Shown: positions 7,317-14,865, numbered from the stretch's first letter. The stretch is 30,826 bases of DNA from VBAS01 sp035318985 (GCA_035318985.1 DATHDP010000070.1:1-30826), one strand, 5' to 3'. Program-made: numbers and translations. Notes: generated by a model not told the origin, from the sequence alone.

Positions 7317-9341
7317 ATGGCTAAAAGAAAAACTTTTTCGAAATTGCGTACAAACTTAACTCTACTAAGTTCGTGTTTGCTTGTCCTGCTTTTTTTTCTA
7401 TTTAAGAATAATCAATTTGTTTCGTATTCGCTATTATTCGCAGCATGCTTTTTCCTGATTACAAAATGGCTTTACGATTGGAAAATCTTATCCTCAATAG
7501 ACTCACAAATATCTCCTGCAAGGTCCACCACTTACGATATTCAATTTAAAAAGCTGGCCAAGTACCTACTATTAATTTGTTTGTTCTATATAACATTTTC
7601 TGCATGCGACTTTTACCGTAAAAGTAAAAAGTATATCGGCGAAATTAGTTTGTCACCTGAACTTGTGCGAAACGGATATACGCCAACAAATTTTGCACTT
7701 CATTTAACGGCTTTAAAAGAAGAACTCCAGGATTTCCAGGAAACAGAATCTACTGAAGCGAGAAGGCCAAGCGAATCAGATTATTCGATCGAAAGTTCAG
7801 AAAGTACCTTCGACTTTGAAGTCCAGGGATTTTCTTTTCCATTGACATCAATTGGATATGCAGTAGGATCGTATATCTGGCCAAATAAAAAACGTTCCAT
7901 TAATATCGCACTCCTTTCGGATACGGTATGTTTCCAAGCGACCGTCCAAATTACCAATAACGCTATTCAAACATTTCAAGAGTTCTTTGATGATCCAATA
8001 GAAAAGCCGATAGCACTAACAAGAATTTTAAGAAAAATAGAGTATACAATCTTAGAAGCGACGGATCCGTATGTTATGGCTTACTATTATATGGTAAGAA
8101 ATGACCCCATGAAAGCATTGGCTATCCTTCCAAAAAAAGAAAAGACCGCACATAATAAACTCGTGCTGGCCAGACATCAAGCCCGGATATACAGCAGAAT
8201 GTATGAATTTGATACAGCATCATTTATTTTGAGGCAGCTGCCGAAGAGACAGCAAAATGACCCAGATGTGTTAAATGAACTTGGAGTCATCAAGTCAACG
8301 CAGTACCAAAACGATTCAGCTATCCAGTACTTTCGACAAGCCATGCGAATCGACAATAATTTTGGATTTGCCTTCCTGAACATGGGCAACTATTATTATT
8401 ATGACAGCCTGGTTGTCGACTCAGCCATTTATTATTTCCAAGAATCCCTGAAACACAGCGATAGATTTACAAAAAGTGATTTGATGGACGCCTGTTTCCG
8501 GCTCTCAGATACTTATCGAATAAAGGGCGAACTGATCAAGTCCCAACAATATTTTATCAAGGCATGTGAAATTGATCCTATAAGCTTTGAGCGCCTTGTT
8601 GATGGTACTGCAATGGACTTGCTAATGGATGAAGACAGTATCAAAAGTTTAGTATCAAGGCGTCCTGATTATCTTCCCGGGCTTTTTGTGAATTGTACTA
8701 GCTTAGGCGCACAATTTTATGCTGATGATAAATACGCACAAGCTTTGTTAAGTTGCTCCAAAAAAATTGGTCATATTGCTCCTGTAGAAATCTTGTTAGC
8801 CGATTTTTATTTTCAGAATAAAAATTATGATTTGGGAAATTCATTAATCAACTCAGCGATTTTGCACCAGCCTAACAATTACATTGCATTTTATACATTG
8901 GCAAAAGCTTATTTTGAAAAGGATCTAGCACAAGCGGAATATGCGATCAGGAAAAGCGTCGAGATCAACCCTTACTTCGCCCGTGCCGGTGACCTATTGA
9001 TTAAAATTCTTGCTACCAAAGGAAGTGAAGCGGAGTTGATTGCCTATGTTCAGAAAATAGCCGACCAAGCACATTATGATGGCTTCATTAATTCAGCAAT
9101 GGGCAATATTTACTTCCATAAAAAAAAATGGTTAAAAAGTGCATACCATTATCGATTAGCCATTTCCAGCCCGGGTGGCCCGGAAGATACTCTAATGGCA
9201 TATTTTAGACTTGGGCAATCATATTACCAAGAAAAGGTATGCTCACTTGCAAACCAGTATTTCGATTCATGTTTAAGATATGATCCTCCTCTCGAAATGC
9301 GTAAGGAAATTAGCAAGATGCGTCAGCAGTGTAACTATTGA
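7317..9341 (+). CDS. Membrane-anchored tetratricopeptide-repeat protein, 674 aa
   Basis: The ATG at 7317 is used; a TTG 20 codons upstream is also in frame but directly abuts the previous stop and adds nothing typical. Three N-terminal hydrophobic segments (about 14-29, 34-53 and 82-97) are followed by a Ser/Glu-rich linker (TESTEARRPSESDYSIESSE) and a region with RKIEYTILEATDPYVMAYYY. From about residue 260 to the end come TPR-like units, for example NELGVIKSTQYQNDSAIQYF, FAFLNMGNYYYYDSLVVDSA and YFRLGQSYYQEKVCS. TPR arrays bind proteins; with the membrane protein and lipoprotein before it, this may be an envelope scaffold or sensor. Family otherwise unknown. Confidence 0.75.
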   Translation: MAKRKTFSKLRTNLTLLSSCLLVLLFFLFKNNQFVSYSLLFAACFFLITKWLYDWKILSSIDSQISPARSTTYDIQFKKLAKYLLLICLFYITFSACDFYRKSKKYIGEISLSPELVRNGYTPTNFALHLTALKEELQDFQETESTEARRPSESDYSIESSESTFDFEVQGFSFPLTSIGYAVGSYIWPNKKRSINIALLSDTVCFQATVQITNNAIQTFQEFFDDPIEKPIALTRILRKIEYTILEATDPYVMAYYYMVRNDPMKALAILPKKEKTAHNKLVLARHQARIYSRMYEFDTASFILRQLPKRQQNDPDVLNELGVIKSTQYQNDSAIQYFRQAMRIDNNFGFAFLNMGNYYYYDSLVVDSAIYYFQESLKHSDRFTKSDLMDACFRLSDTYRIKGELIKSQQYFIKACEIDPISFERLVDGTAMDLLMDEDSIKSLVSRRPDYLPGLFVNCTSLGAQFYADDKYAQALLSCSKKIGHIAPVEILLADFYFQNKNYDLGNSLINSAILHQPNNYIAFYTLAKAYFEKDLAQAEYAIRKSVEINPYFARAGDLLIKILATKGSEAELIAYVQKIADQAHYDGFINSAMGNIYFHKKKWLKSAYHYRLAISSPGGPEDTLMAYFRLGQSYYQEKVCSLANQYFDSCLRYDPPLEMRKEISKMRQQCNY

Positions 9342-9404
9342 AAAATGTTTTAAATCGAGTGCTTTCTCCTGGAAATCGGACAGCTCCCACAGCGGCGAAC
9401 ATGG

Positions 9405-9468
9405 TACCCACCCCTATTACGCTTTACTATTAACGAAATTCGTGCGGCCCTCCCACGGAGGGGATGAA
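9405..9468 (+). repeat. Repeat R3, copy A
   Basis: TACCCACCCCTATTACG at the left and CCCTCCCACGGAGGGGATGA at the right match the reverse strand of 22252-22316 at both ends, with a variable ~30-bp middle. It lies in the 160-bp gap between the converging TPR and sigma-factor genes, immediately before R2 copy B. Confidence 0.7.
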
Positions 9469-9479
9469 GACTGCGTATG

Positions 9480-9560
9480 TCCACCCCGTTATTGAAAGAT
9501 ATTTTAGGATGAAGTACTTCCTCCCGATAAATCGGGACAAGCTCCGCCAGCGGGGGACAA
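9480..9560 (+). repeat. Repeat R2, copy B, overlapping a gene 3' end
   Basis: Same ~80-bp sequence and orientation as 6083-6162, with palindrome TCCCGATAAATCGGGA at 9522-9537. The last 18 codons and the stop of the sigma factor gene (9504-9560) lie wholly inside this copy. Confidence 0.9.
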
Positions 9561-10097
9561 TGGAAGCAGTTTTGGTTTGAGTAGTTTAATGCCTCTTGCT
9601 TTTTGGTTTTTGATGGTGCTGATGGTGAGGTTCATTTCCTGTGCGGTTTCGGAAACTGATTTGCCTTCTATGAAAAGTTTGGTAAAAACTTTTTTGCATT
9701 GGTTAGGTAGGTGGGCAATTGCAAGGTGCAGGTTGTTTATGGTCTCTGTTTTAATGATATTATTGAGGAATGGTTGTTCTGTAGCATCGTTTTGTTTTGT
9801 ATAGGAACTTATATGGAAGATCTTTCGTTGCTGGTTTTGCAGCCAGCGAATAGATGCATTGTAAACTGTTTTATAGAGATATGCTTTTATGCCTTGCTCT
9901 GTTTCAAAAATCTCTCTTTTATCCCATAGTTTGATGAAACTATCTGTAATAATGTCTTCGGCTGCGGCGCTGTCTTTTACGTAACGGGTTGCAAAAAAAT
10001 AGAGTGGTTTATAAAGGGAGTTGAAGAAATGATTGAAGCCTTTTTCCCTGCCCTGTTTGAAAGCAATAATAGAATCGATATTTGTTAATTGAGGCAT
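9504..10097 (-). CDS. ECF-type RNA polymerase sigma-70 factor, 197 aa
   Basis: Region 2 is at about 21-62 (FNHFFNSLYKPLYFFATRYV, then AAAEDIITDSFIKLWDKRE) and region 4 at about 125-174 (LPNQCKKVFTKLFIEGKS, then ETAQEMNLTISTIKNQKARG). This is the usual Bacteroidota ECF layout that directs RNA polymerase to envelope or uptake genes. I choose the Met at 10097 (MPQLTNIDS); the frame is open 22 codons upstream. The natural end would be near KLLKPKLL. The remaining residues (LSPAGGACPDLSGGSTSS) are translated repeat R2. No FecR-type anti-sigma and no SusC-like gene follow, so its target is not in the window. It may still work, since the added tail lies beyond region 4. Confidence 0.85.
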   Translation of the reverse strand: MPQLTNIDSIIAFKQGREKGFNHFFNSLYKPLYFFATRYVKDSAAAEDIITDSFIKLWDKREIFETEQGIKAYLYKTVYNASIRWLQNQQRKIFHISSYTKQNDATEQPFLNNIIKTETINNLHLAIAHLPNQCKKVFTKLFIEGKSVSETAQEMNLTISTIKNQKARGIKLLKPKLLPLSPAGGACPDLSGGSTSS

Positions 10098-10192
10098 AGC
10101 AATCTTTAGACTCCCGTCTAAAGATAAAATATATTTCTCAAAGTAGTCTATATGGCTTACCACATTCTTTTAAAATATAATCAGCTTGCAAG

Positions 10193-10453
10193 ATGCCTGC
10201 AAAGCTGGACAATACTGACATTCAATTAAAGCTTGCAATTGCTAAGAGACTTTTGGAAATCCGAAAGGAGTCTGGCAAAACCCAGGAGGCATTTGCACAT
10301 GGATCAGGCAGGGATAAACAGTCGTATAATAAGAATGAAAAAGGAAAAGGGACTACTATTTACACCATCAGTAAATTCTGCATCGAAAACAATATCACGT
10401 TAAAAGAATTTTTTGACTCTCCTTTGTTTAGCAAAAAAAGCAATAAAAGGTAA
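10193..10453 (+). CDS. Small XRE-type helix-turn-helix protein, 86 aa
   Basis: Residues about 15-75 fit a Cro/CI-type DNA-binding domain: AIAKRLLEIRKESGKTQEAF for helices 1-2, then a recognition-helix region around GSGRDKQSYNKNEKGKG, then TIYTISKFCIENNITLKEFF. There is no effector domain. Proteins of this size act as autoregulators or as antidotes in small modules. It is divergent from the sigma factor (95 bp between the starts) and convergent with the 304-aa gene, 31 bp away. Confidence 0.75.
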   Translation: MPAKLDNTDIQLKLAIAKRLLEIRKESGKTQEAFAHGSGRDKQSYNKNEKGKGTTIYTISKFCIENNITLKEFFDSPLFSKKSNKR

Positions 10454-10484
10454 TTAATGTGTTTTGCGTTACCCGTTAATTTGC

Positions 10485-11399
10485 TCAGGCAATAAGTTTG
10501 TTCTTTAGCTTGAAATATGTATTAATTGTGTTTAGTAATGAGTAAAACACCCACTCAAGTTGTTCCTCATGTTCAATTGCCATCGTTCTTTGTTTATTAT
10601 GCCTGATATTAAAATTGTTCACAACGTTAAAAAACGACTCAGTTTCCCCAGAAAACATATTTTTCAGTTCATCTCGTAATGGTTCCAAAACAAAACATAA
10701 AGTTTCGCATGCCGAACGTTTGCTTTCGAAAGTGCTTTGCTCTCCGAAAAATAGTTTTCTTGAATGTTCGATTTGTCTATCGATATTAAAATCTCCAACT
10801 TTCATTTCTTGGCTTGCAAGATTATTCATTACACTTTTTGGTAAGGCCTTCTTTATTTCAGCAAGACCTTCATCAGTCAAACATAGTTTATCATACAAGG
10901 TGGTGGATTGTACTTGCAATAAATTTTCATAGTCAATATGTCTTCTTTTTTTTAATACTTTGACTACTCTTTCAAATTCTTCCACTGATGAATATGTGAT
11001 CGGTGAGTCTTTATTGGAATCAATATCATGCTCAGCATGTTGCTCTCCGCCATGTTGATATAAGTAATTCAAAAAATGCCTGCATTTGGCGTCAAAAGCG
11101 TAGGGCACATCTTGATCCTTTAACTGACCTAACATCGCTAGCTTGATCATTTCGGGTTCTTGCCCATTTATCGTTTTATTACGGCATATTCCTGTGAGTA
11201 TTTGTTTCTCCTCGTCTGAAAGAGTTTCCGCTTGAACAAATGCTAAATCAGAAAAATAAACTTTGCCAGTTTTTTCTGTTTCATAATAAAAAGAAAATGG
11301 ACTAGAAATCACCTGGGCATTCACACCTTGTGCTGTCAACGGGCATCTATGCGAATGTGTAATTCTAGGTGTGGTTAAATCTAAGTATGCCATAAGCAA
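10485..11399 (-). CDS. Unknown 304-aa protein, possible HEPN-like C-terminus
   Basis: Not recognised as a whole. The N-terminal half is mixed alpha/beta. The C-terminal ~100 residues look all-helical: a helix KRSACETLCFVLEPLRDEL, a loop, then FFNVVNNFNIRHNKQRT and LEWVFYSLLNTINTYF. The RHN around residues 266-268 and the ALE-like first helix recall HEPN/abortive-infection C-terminal domains, but this is recall by eye, not a proven match. Start: Met1 at 11399, or Met3 at 11393 (MAYLDLTTP). It is on the same strand as, and 176 bp downstream of, the five-gene operon, with an R1 copy in between. Confidence 0.6.
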   Translation of the reverse strand: MLMAYLDLTTPRITHSHRCPLTAQGVNAQVISSPFSFYYETEKTGKVYFSDLAFVQAETLSDEEKQILTGICRNKTINGQEPEMIKLAMLGQLKDQDVPYAFDAKCRHFLNYLYQHGGEQHAEHDIDSNKDSPITYSSVEEFERVVKVLKKRRHIDYENLLQVQSTTLYDKLCLTDEGLAEIKKALPKSVMNNLASQEMKVGDFNIDRQIEHSRKLFFGEQSTFESKRSACETLCFVLEPLRDELKNMFSGETESFFNVVNNFNIRHNKQRTMAIEHEEQLEWVFYSLLNTINTYFKLKNKLIA

Positions 11400-11455
11400 A
11401 ATATAATTAACAAAGGTAATTATTGCCTTTACACGGTTAATAATAATCTTCGAGC

Positions 11456-11549
11456 AGATGCTTAGTTACAAACTAAGCATAACGACTCAAAATTTTTTAA
11501 ATATTCTTTATTGGTTTGAAGAAAGAAGGAACACTAACGACAACGAGGG
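11456..11549 (+). repeat. Dispersed repeat R1, copy 4 (best-formed)
   Basis: The perfect palindrome GCTTAGTTACAAACTAAGC at 11460-11478 is followed by ATAACGACTCAAAATTTTTT, AAATATTCTTTATTGGTTTG, and AAGGAACACTAACGACAACG. It lies between the last gene of the nucleotide operon and the 304-aa gene. Confidence 0.9.
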
Positions 11550-11575
11550 TAGACGCCAGGCGGGCGGAAAAGATT

Positions 11576-12025
11576 TCAAGAACACTCCGAAGAAATTGAG
11601 TGCAAACAATCACTCAATTTCTTCCGTAGTTCATTTGTGTTCTCATATTCTACTGAACAAACTCTATTGGACGTTTTAAGCATCCCTTTAAGGAATCTAG
11701 AGACTTTTTGATTTACTTCATTAATAGTAATAACCGGGATGTTTTGGGATATACAAATTGAAAGTTCTGCGCCTACACCATGTGATGGCTCACCAATATA
11801 GGAAATGACCAACGAGGAATTAATCATCTCCAGATAGTCTTTCTTATAAACTTCATCGTCAGAAATATCACTATCTTTTATAGGGTCTGTGTTATTGTGA
11901 GGCAAATAAGGAACCAGCCCATTTTCACAGCAGATTTGCGCAATATAATCGTACAACTCTTTTACACTTTCAAGATTTTTTGCTGCCATTAACGGCCCTG
12001 AAATGTAAACTTTATCAACTGTCAT
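11576..12025 (-). CDS. DNPH1/Rcl-like deoxynucleotide N-glycosidase (nucleoside 2-deoxyribosyltransferase family), 149 aa
   Basis: This is a short Rossmann-like nucleoside deoxyribosyltransferase-family protein. It opens with VYISGPL (Tyr7) and has KKDYLEMINSSLVISY (Asp63) and GEPSHGVGAELS (Ser81, Glu87). These line up with the Tyr, Asp, Ser and Glu of DNPH1/Rcl, an enzyme that splits deoxynucleoside 5'-monophosphates into base and deoxyribose 5-phosphate. Length fits (DNPH1 ~174, MilB-type hydrolases ~160). It is last in the five-gene operon, and its ATG overlaps the ImmA-like stop by 4 bp. The family call is strong. Whether it is a hydrolase or a transferase, and on which base, is inference. 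Confidence 0.85.
   Translation of the reverse strand: MTVDKVYISGPLMAAKNLESVKELYDYIAQICCENGLVPYLPHNNTDPIKDSDISDDEVYKKDYLEMINSSLVISYIGEPSHGVGAELSICISQNIPVITINEVNQKVSRFLKGMLKTSNRVCSVEYENTNELRKKLSDCLHSISSECS
11589..11624. other. Perfect 14-bp inverted repeat inside a gene end
   Basis: GAAGAAATTGAGTG (11589-11602), an 8-nt loop, then CACTCAATTTCTTC (11611-11624), within the final codons of the N-glycosidase gene. No clean U-run follows on the minus strand, so as a terminator it is doubtful; it could be an RNA-stability hairpin or a recombination footprint. Confidence 0.6.
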
Positions 12026-12966
12026 GATTTGAGATAATTTTCTTTTATGTAATCAAACTTACTCTTACTCTTAAAAACAAACATGACGAAACAATCATCA
12101 TAAGTTGACTCGTCAGATACGGTTAGTTCTTCAAATATAGGAAGATTGACACTTTTGTTTCTTGAATGTGGAAACATAAAAGTTAAAGCGCTACATTTAG
12201 TAGTTTTTTCATTCATTATGATATTAAAATTATCTGAAATTAAAATGGTTTGATTGTTGCTGATTTTGTCGAAAGGGTTAGGGCTTATGTGCTTCTTTGT
12301 ACAACCATTCGGCAACCATGTCTCCTTATTTGAATTTTTATACTTAGGAAAATGCTTATACACTCTATACTCTTTTTTTTCAAGTTCATGCCTTGCATAA
12401 TTTCGCCAAATCAAAATATTAGCATCAAGATATTCCGAAAGCTTTAAAAAAAGAGCCTCATATGAAACCATAAATTTATCATATATAAATTTTAAGCCTT
12501 CATTGTTTATGCCATGCTCTTTGAGATTCTTCTCTAACTCATCTTCGTTTATCAGAAGCTCTGATGCACCAATATCACATAGTTTTTCGATTTCATCATG
12601 TTGCTTTCTGTCAAGTGAACTTATTGGTACACCTATTGAGTTAAATATTATTAGGTGCGTAAGTTCGTGTGCAATTGTGAAACGATTTCTTCTCCAGTTT
12701 TTTTGTTTACTAATCTCGATTTCAAATCCATTTGGTGCAAGCTTTAAATAGCTATCTTCCTTTTTTATAACATTATTGTACGTTACTTTTAAATTGAATC
12801 GTTGACATATTGGCTTGAGAGGAACAGGCGCATTCGATAAATTTAATGATGTCAAAATCTGCCTGCAAACAGCTTTGATTGCAGATTTTTCATCTGGTGT
12901 ATTAAAAATGTCCTTTAGCCTTTCTGTCGGCAGTATCTCAATATCATTTATCACCAAACAATTCAT
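12022..12966 (-). CDS. ImmA/IrrE-family metallo-endopeptidase, 314 aa
   Basis: The zinc site RFTIAHELTHLIIF carries HExxH at His100-Glu101-His104. The likely third ligand lies in EIEKLCDIGASELLINEDEL (Glu127), matching the E-x2-A-x2-FA-x2-LLMP pattern of ImmA/IrrE. Proteases of this family cut or inactivate HTH repressors (ImmA on ImmR, IrrE on DdrO) in response to DNA damage or phage signals. Residues ~30-70 form a helical N-terminal part. The C-terminal ~100 residues (after RHELEKKEYRVYKHF) are family-specific and unknown. It overlaps the TS-like gene by 23 bp upstream and the glycosidase by 4 bp downstream. No HTH domain is fused, so a partner repressor would be elsewhere, for example the XRE protein at 10193-10453. 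Confidence 0.85.
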   Translation of the reverse strand: MNCLVINDIEILPTERLKDIFNTPDEKSAIKAVCRQILTSLNLSNAPVPLKPICQRFNLKVTYNNVIKKEDSYLKLAPNGFEIEISKQKNWRRNRFTIAHELTHLIIFNSIGVPISSLDRKQHDEIEKLCDIGASELLINEDELEKNLKEHGINNEGLKFIYDKFMVSYEALFLKLSEYLDANILIWRNYARHELEKKEYRVYKHFPKYKNSNKETWLPNGCTKKHISPNPFDKISNNQTILISDNFNIIMNEKTTKCSALTFMFPHSRNKSVNLPIFEELTVSDESTYDDCFVMFVFKSKSKFDYIKENYLKS

Positions 12967-14302
12967 TTACTGATTTTAAAAAATCTTCTTTAGTAATCTC
13001 GGGGGCATCTCCTCTAGCTGCTATATTTCTAAATTCATTTAGATTCCCAACTACTTTTTCCCTTAATATAAGATACTTTGGAAAATCAATTTTTTTACCA
13101 ATTTCCTTTTCTCCTGTATTGTACTCACTACAAAGAGCTTCAAGCGAGTTCAGCTTTCTCGTAACATGACTAAAGTCCGCATAGGAAGCATTCCCTGTTA
13201 TATTCCCAAATAAATCCTGCTGAGTCGCTTTGGGCATAATTTTCAGATCTTCGGCATCTAAATATTTCTTATAAGGATCAGAAATAAGATCAGTCACTTT
13301 TTTTAATGCGTCTTTGTCCGCTGTTTTTTTAGAAACAATGAAATATAAAAGAAGATAATAGAATTGTTTCCAATACTCACTTAATTGTATTTCATTCTCT
13401 TCCCCTTTACCAATAATAATTGTATCCTTAAGCCATTCATTAATATTTGAGTTATTTAGCCCAGCTGAAACGTGTCTAATTTGGGCTTCCAGGCGAATAA
13501 GCTTTTTTACTTCTTCCATTGGCTTTGGCGTAAACGGCATTGGAGGGAAGTGTATATCATTTAATTCATCTTTACCATCTACAATTTTTTGAGAAATTTC
13601 ATAATTGTCCTCATATATATGCATTGATAGCGCATTATAATACATGCTACCCATTTCAACACCTACCTCTTTGGCTATGATTTCTGCTAATAAAGAAAAC
13701 TCAAAAATGTTATAGGGCAATAGAATAAAAGCATTGTTAGAACGCATTACTACTGTTGAAATAAGCTTATTATCCCTAACATGATAGAAAATGCCAAAAG
13801 TACATGGAATGTCTTTTGAGGGTCTAATTGCATCAATTGGATGATAAATTGAAACAGCCGCTCTTCTCGTCGAAGGATCTTCCTTTAAGCGTTTTATCAC
13901 AGCCTCAATTTGATCTAATCCAGGACTTGCATTAAACATCCTTGCTCCATAGCTAGAACCAGGAACTGTGTAACCATCATCCGTAAATTTAGAAACTTTC
14001 AAACCCCAATAGAATTCAATATCTGCTAACCGATTGTTAGCAGCCATCATCCAAACAAATCTTGCAATTGCTCCAGGCAAATTAAATCCCCTACTACTAT
14101 TTGTAAGCAAACGTTGTGTGGGATTTTTAATAATGAGATTATAATTCAAAATCTCTTTAAACTTCTTATTACTTCCAACAGAAAGGGATTCAGCAGCTCT
14201 AATTTCCGAACCTATAGTAAGAATGTCTTTTAACGTCGATTTATATGCTTGATTTGCATCTTCAACTTGATTGGTTGCGATTTTTTTTTCTTCTGTTTCC
14301 AT
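12944..14302 (-). CDS. Divergent thymidylate-synthase/hydroxymethylase-family enzyme, 452 aa
   Basis: The catalytic core is plain: PGSSYGARMF (about 114-123); DPSTRRAAVSIY with Arg146/Arg147 of the phosphate site; DIPCTFG with the nucleophile Cys167; RSNNAFILLPYN with Arg187 and Asn198 (the residue that reads uracil in TS); and SMHIYEDN with His228 and Tyr230. TS-family enzymes add a one-carbon unit from methylene-tetrahydrofolate to C5 of dUMP, dCMP or CMP. Odd points: at 452 aa it is far longer than ordinary ThyA (~264), with a helical C-terminal extension of ~200 residues. By eye, the Glu58 of E. coli ThyA is an Arg here (IARFVW). The Asp before the Asn motif is Asn190. So it is probably not a housekeeping dTMP synthase. 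It starts 2 bp after the kinase-like gene. Confidence 0.85.
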   Translation of the reverse strand: METEEKKIATNQVEDANQAYKSTLKDILTIGSEIRAAESLSVGSNKKFKEILNYNLIIKNPTQRLLTNSSRGFNLPGAIARFVWMMAANNRLADIEFYWGLKVSKFTDDGYTVPGSSYGARMFNASPGLDQIEAVIKRLKEDPSTRRAAVSIYHPIDAIRPSKDIPCTFGIFYHVRDNKLISTVVMRSNNAFILLPYNIFEFSLLAEIIAKEVGVEMGSMYYNALSMHIYEDNYEISQKIVDGKDELNDIHFPPMPFTPKPMEEVKKLIRLEAQIRHVSAGLNNSNINEWLKDTIIIGKGEENEIQLSEYWKQFYYLLLYFIVSKKTADKDALKKVTDLISDPYKKYLDAEDLKIMPKATQQDLFGNITGNASYADFSHVTRKLNSLEALCSEYNTGEKEIGKKIDFPKYLILREKVVGNLNEFRNIAARGDAPEITKEDFLKSVNELFGDK

Positions 14303-14304
14303 AC

Positions 14305-14865
14305 TTACAAATTTAAATTTTCTAAAATCATTTTCCCTCTATTTTCAATTGTCCCAGTAATCGTTTCAAAATTTATTTCGTACTTTTTCAATAAGCTGAT
14401 AATCAGTCCATCTATCTCTATCTGAAAACCTTCATCTGATTCTCTAACTCCATCATCCAATGGTTTAAATTCTATGGGTATATAAAATATCTGATCATAG
14501 GACTTACAATGTTCCGAAATAAATTTTTCATATACGCCTGTATAATTCCCTGTTATTATCTCGTTACCAAATAAACTTAGCGAATATGCCCAGTGATCAA
14601 ATAGGGTCCTGTCGCATATTTGAACTTCAACATTTTTTCTTAGCTTTTCTTCAACTACTAATTGACCCATTAAAATCAATGACTGTTTGAGCAATGAGTT
14701 ATTCCCCCTTCTAAAATACTCGTTGTCATTTACAGCTTCACAGATAAGTCTTGGGACTTCTGGGGTTATAGAAACAGTCTTACCTTTATTTGTGATTTCT
14801 TGTTTTAAGAAATTCGCAAGAGTGGACTTGCCAACTCCATGTGCTCCGGTCAAAGCTATTTTCAT
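14305..14865 (-). CDS. AAA_28/nucleotide-kinase-like P-loop protein, 186 aa
   Basis: It starts with a Walker A motif, TGAHGVGKST (Gly7-Thr15). ICDRTLFDHWAYS (Asp85-Arg86) is the DR motif seen in AAA_28/NadR-like proteins and, in related form, in thymidylate and deoxynucleoside kinases. An adenylate- or nucleotide-kinase-like fold of 180-200 residues is expected. In this operon it could phosphorylate the product of the TS-like enzyme, but a non-kinase NTPase role is equally open. 2 bp separate it from the TS-like gene; 61 bp separate it from the ATPase gene upstream. Confidence 0.8.
   Translation of the reverse strand: MKIALTGAHGVGKSTLANFLKQEITNKGKTVSITPEVPRLICEAVNDNEYFRRGNNSLLKQSLILMGQLVVEEKLRKNVEVQICDRTLFDHWAYSLSLFGNEIITGNYTGVYEKFISEHCKSYDQIFYIPIEFKPLDDGVRESDEGFQIEIDGLIISLLKKYEINFETITGTIENRGKMILENLNL

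Noticed and set aside
9280..9495. 71-codon plus-strand frame at the end of the TPR gene
   Set aside because: It overlaps the TPR gene out of frame and continues into R3/R2 repeats.
12944..14302. Housekeeping thyA
   Set aside because: Too long, altered at the Glu58 and Asp169 equivalents, and placed in an accessory operon.
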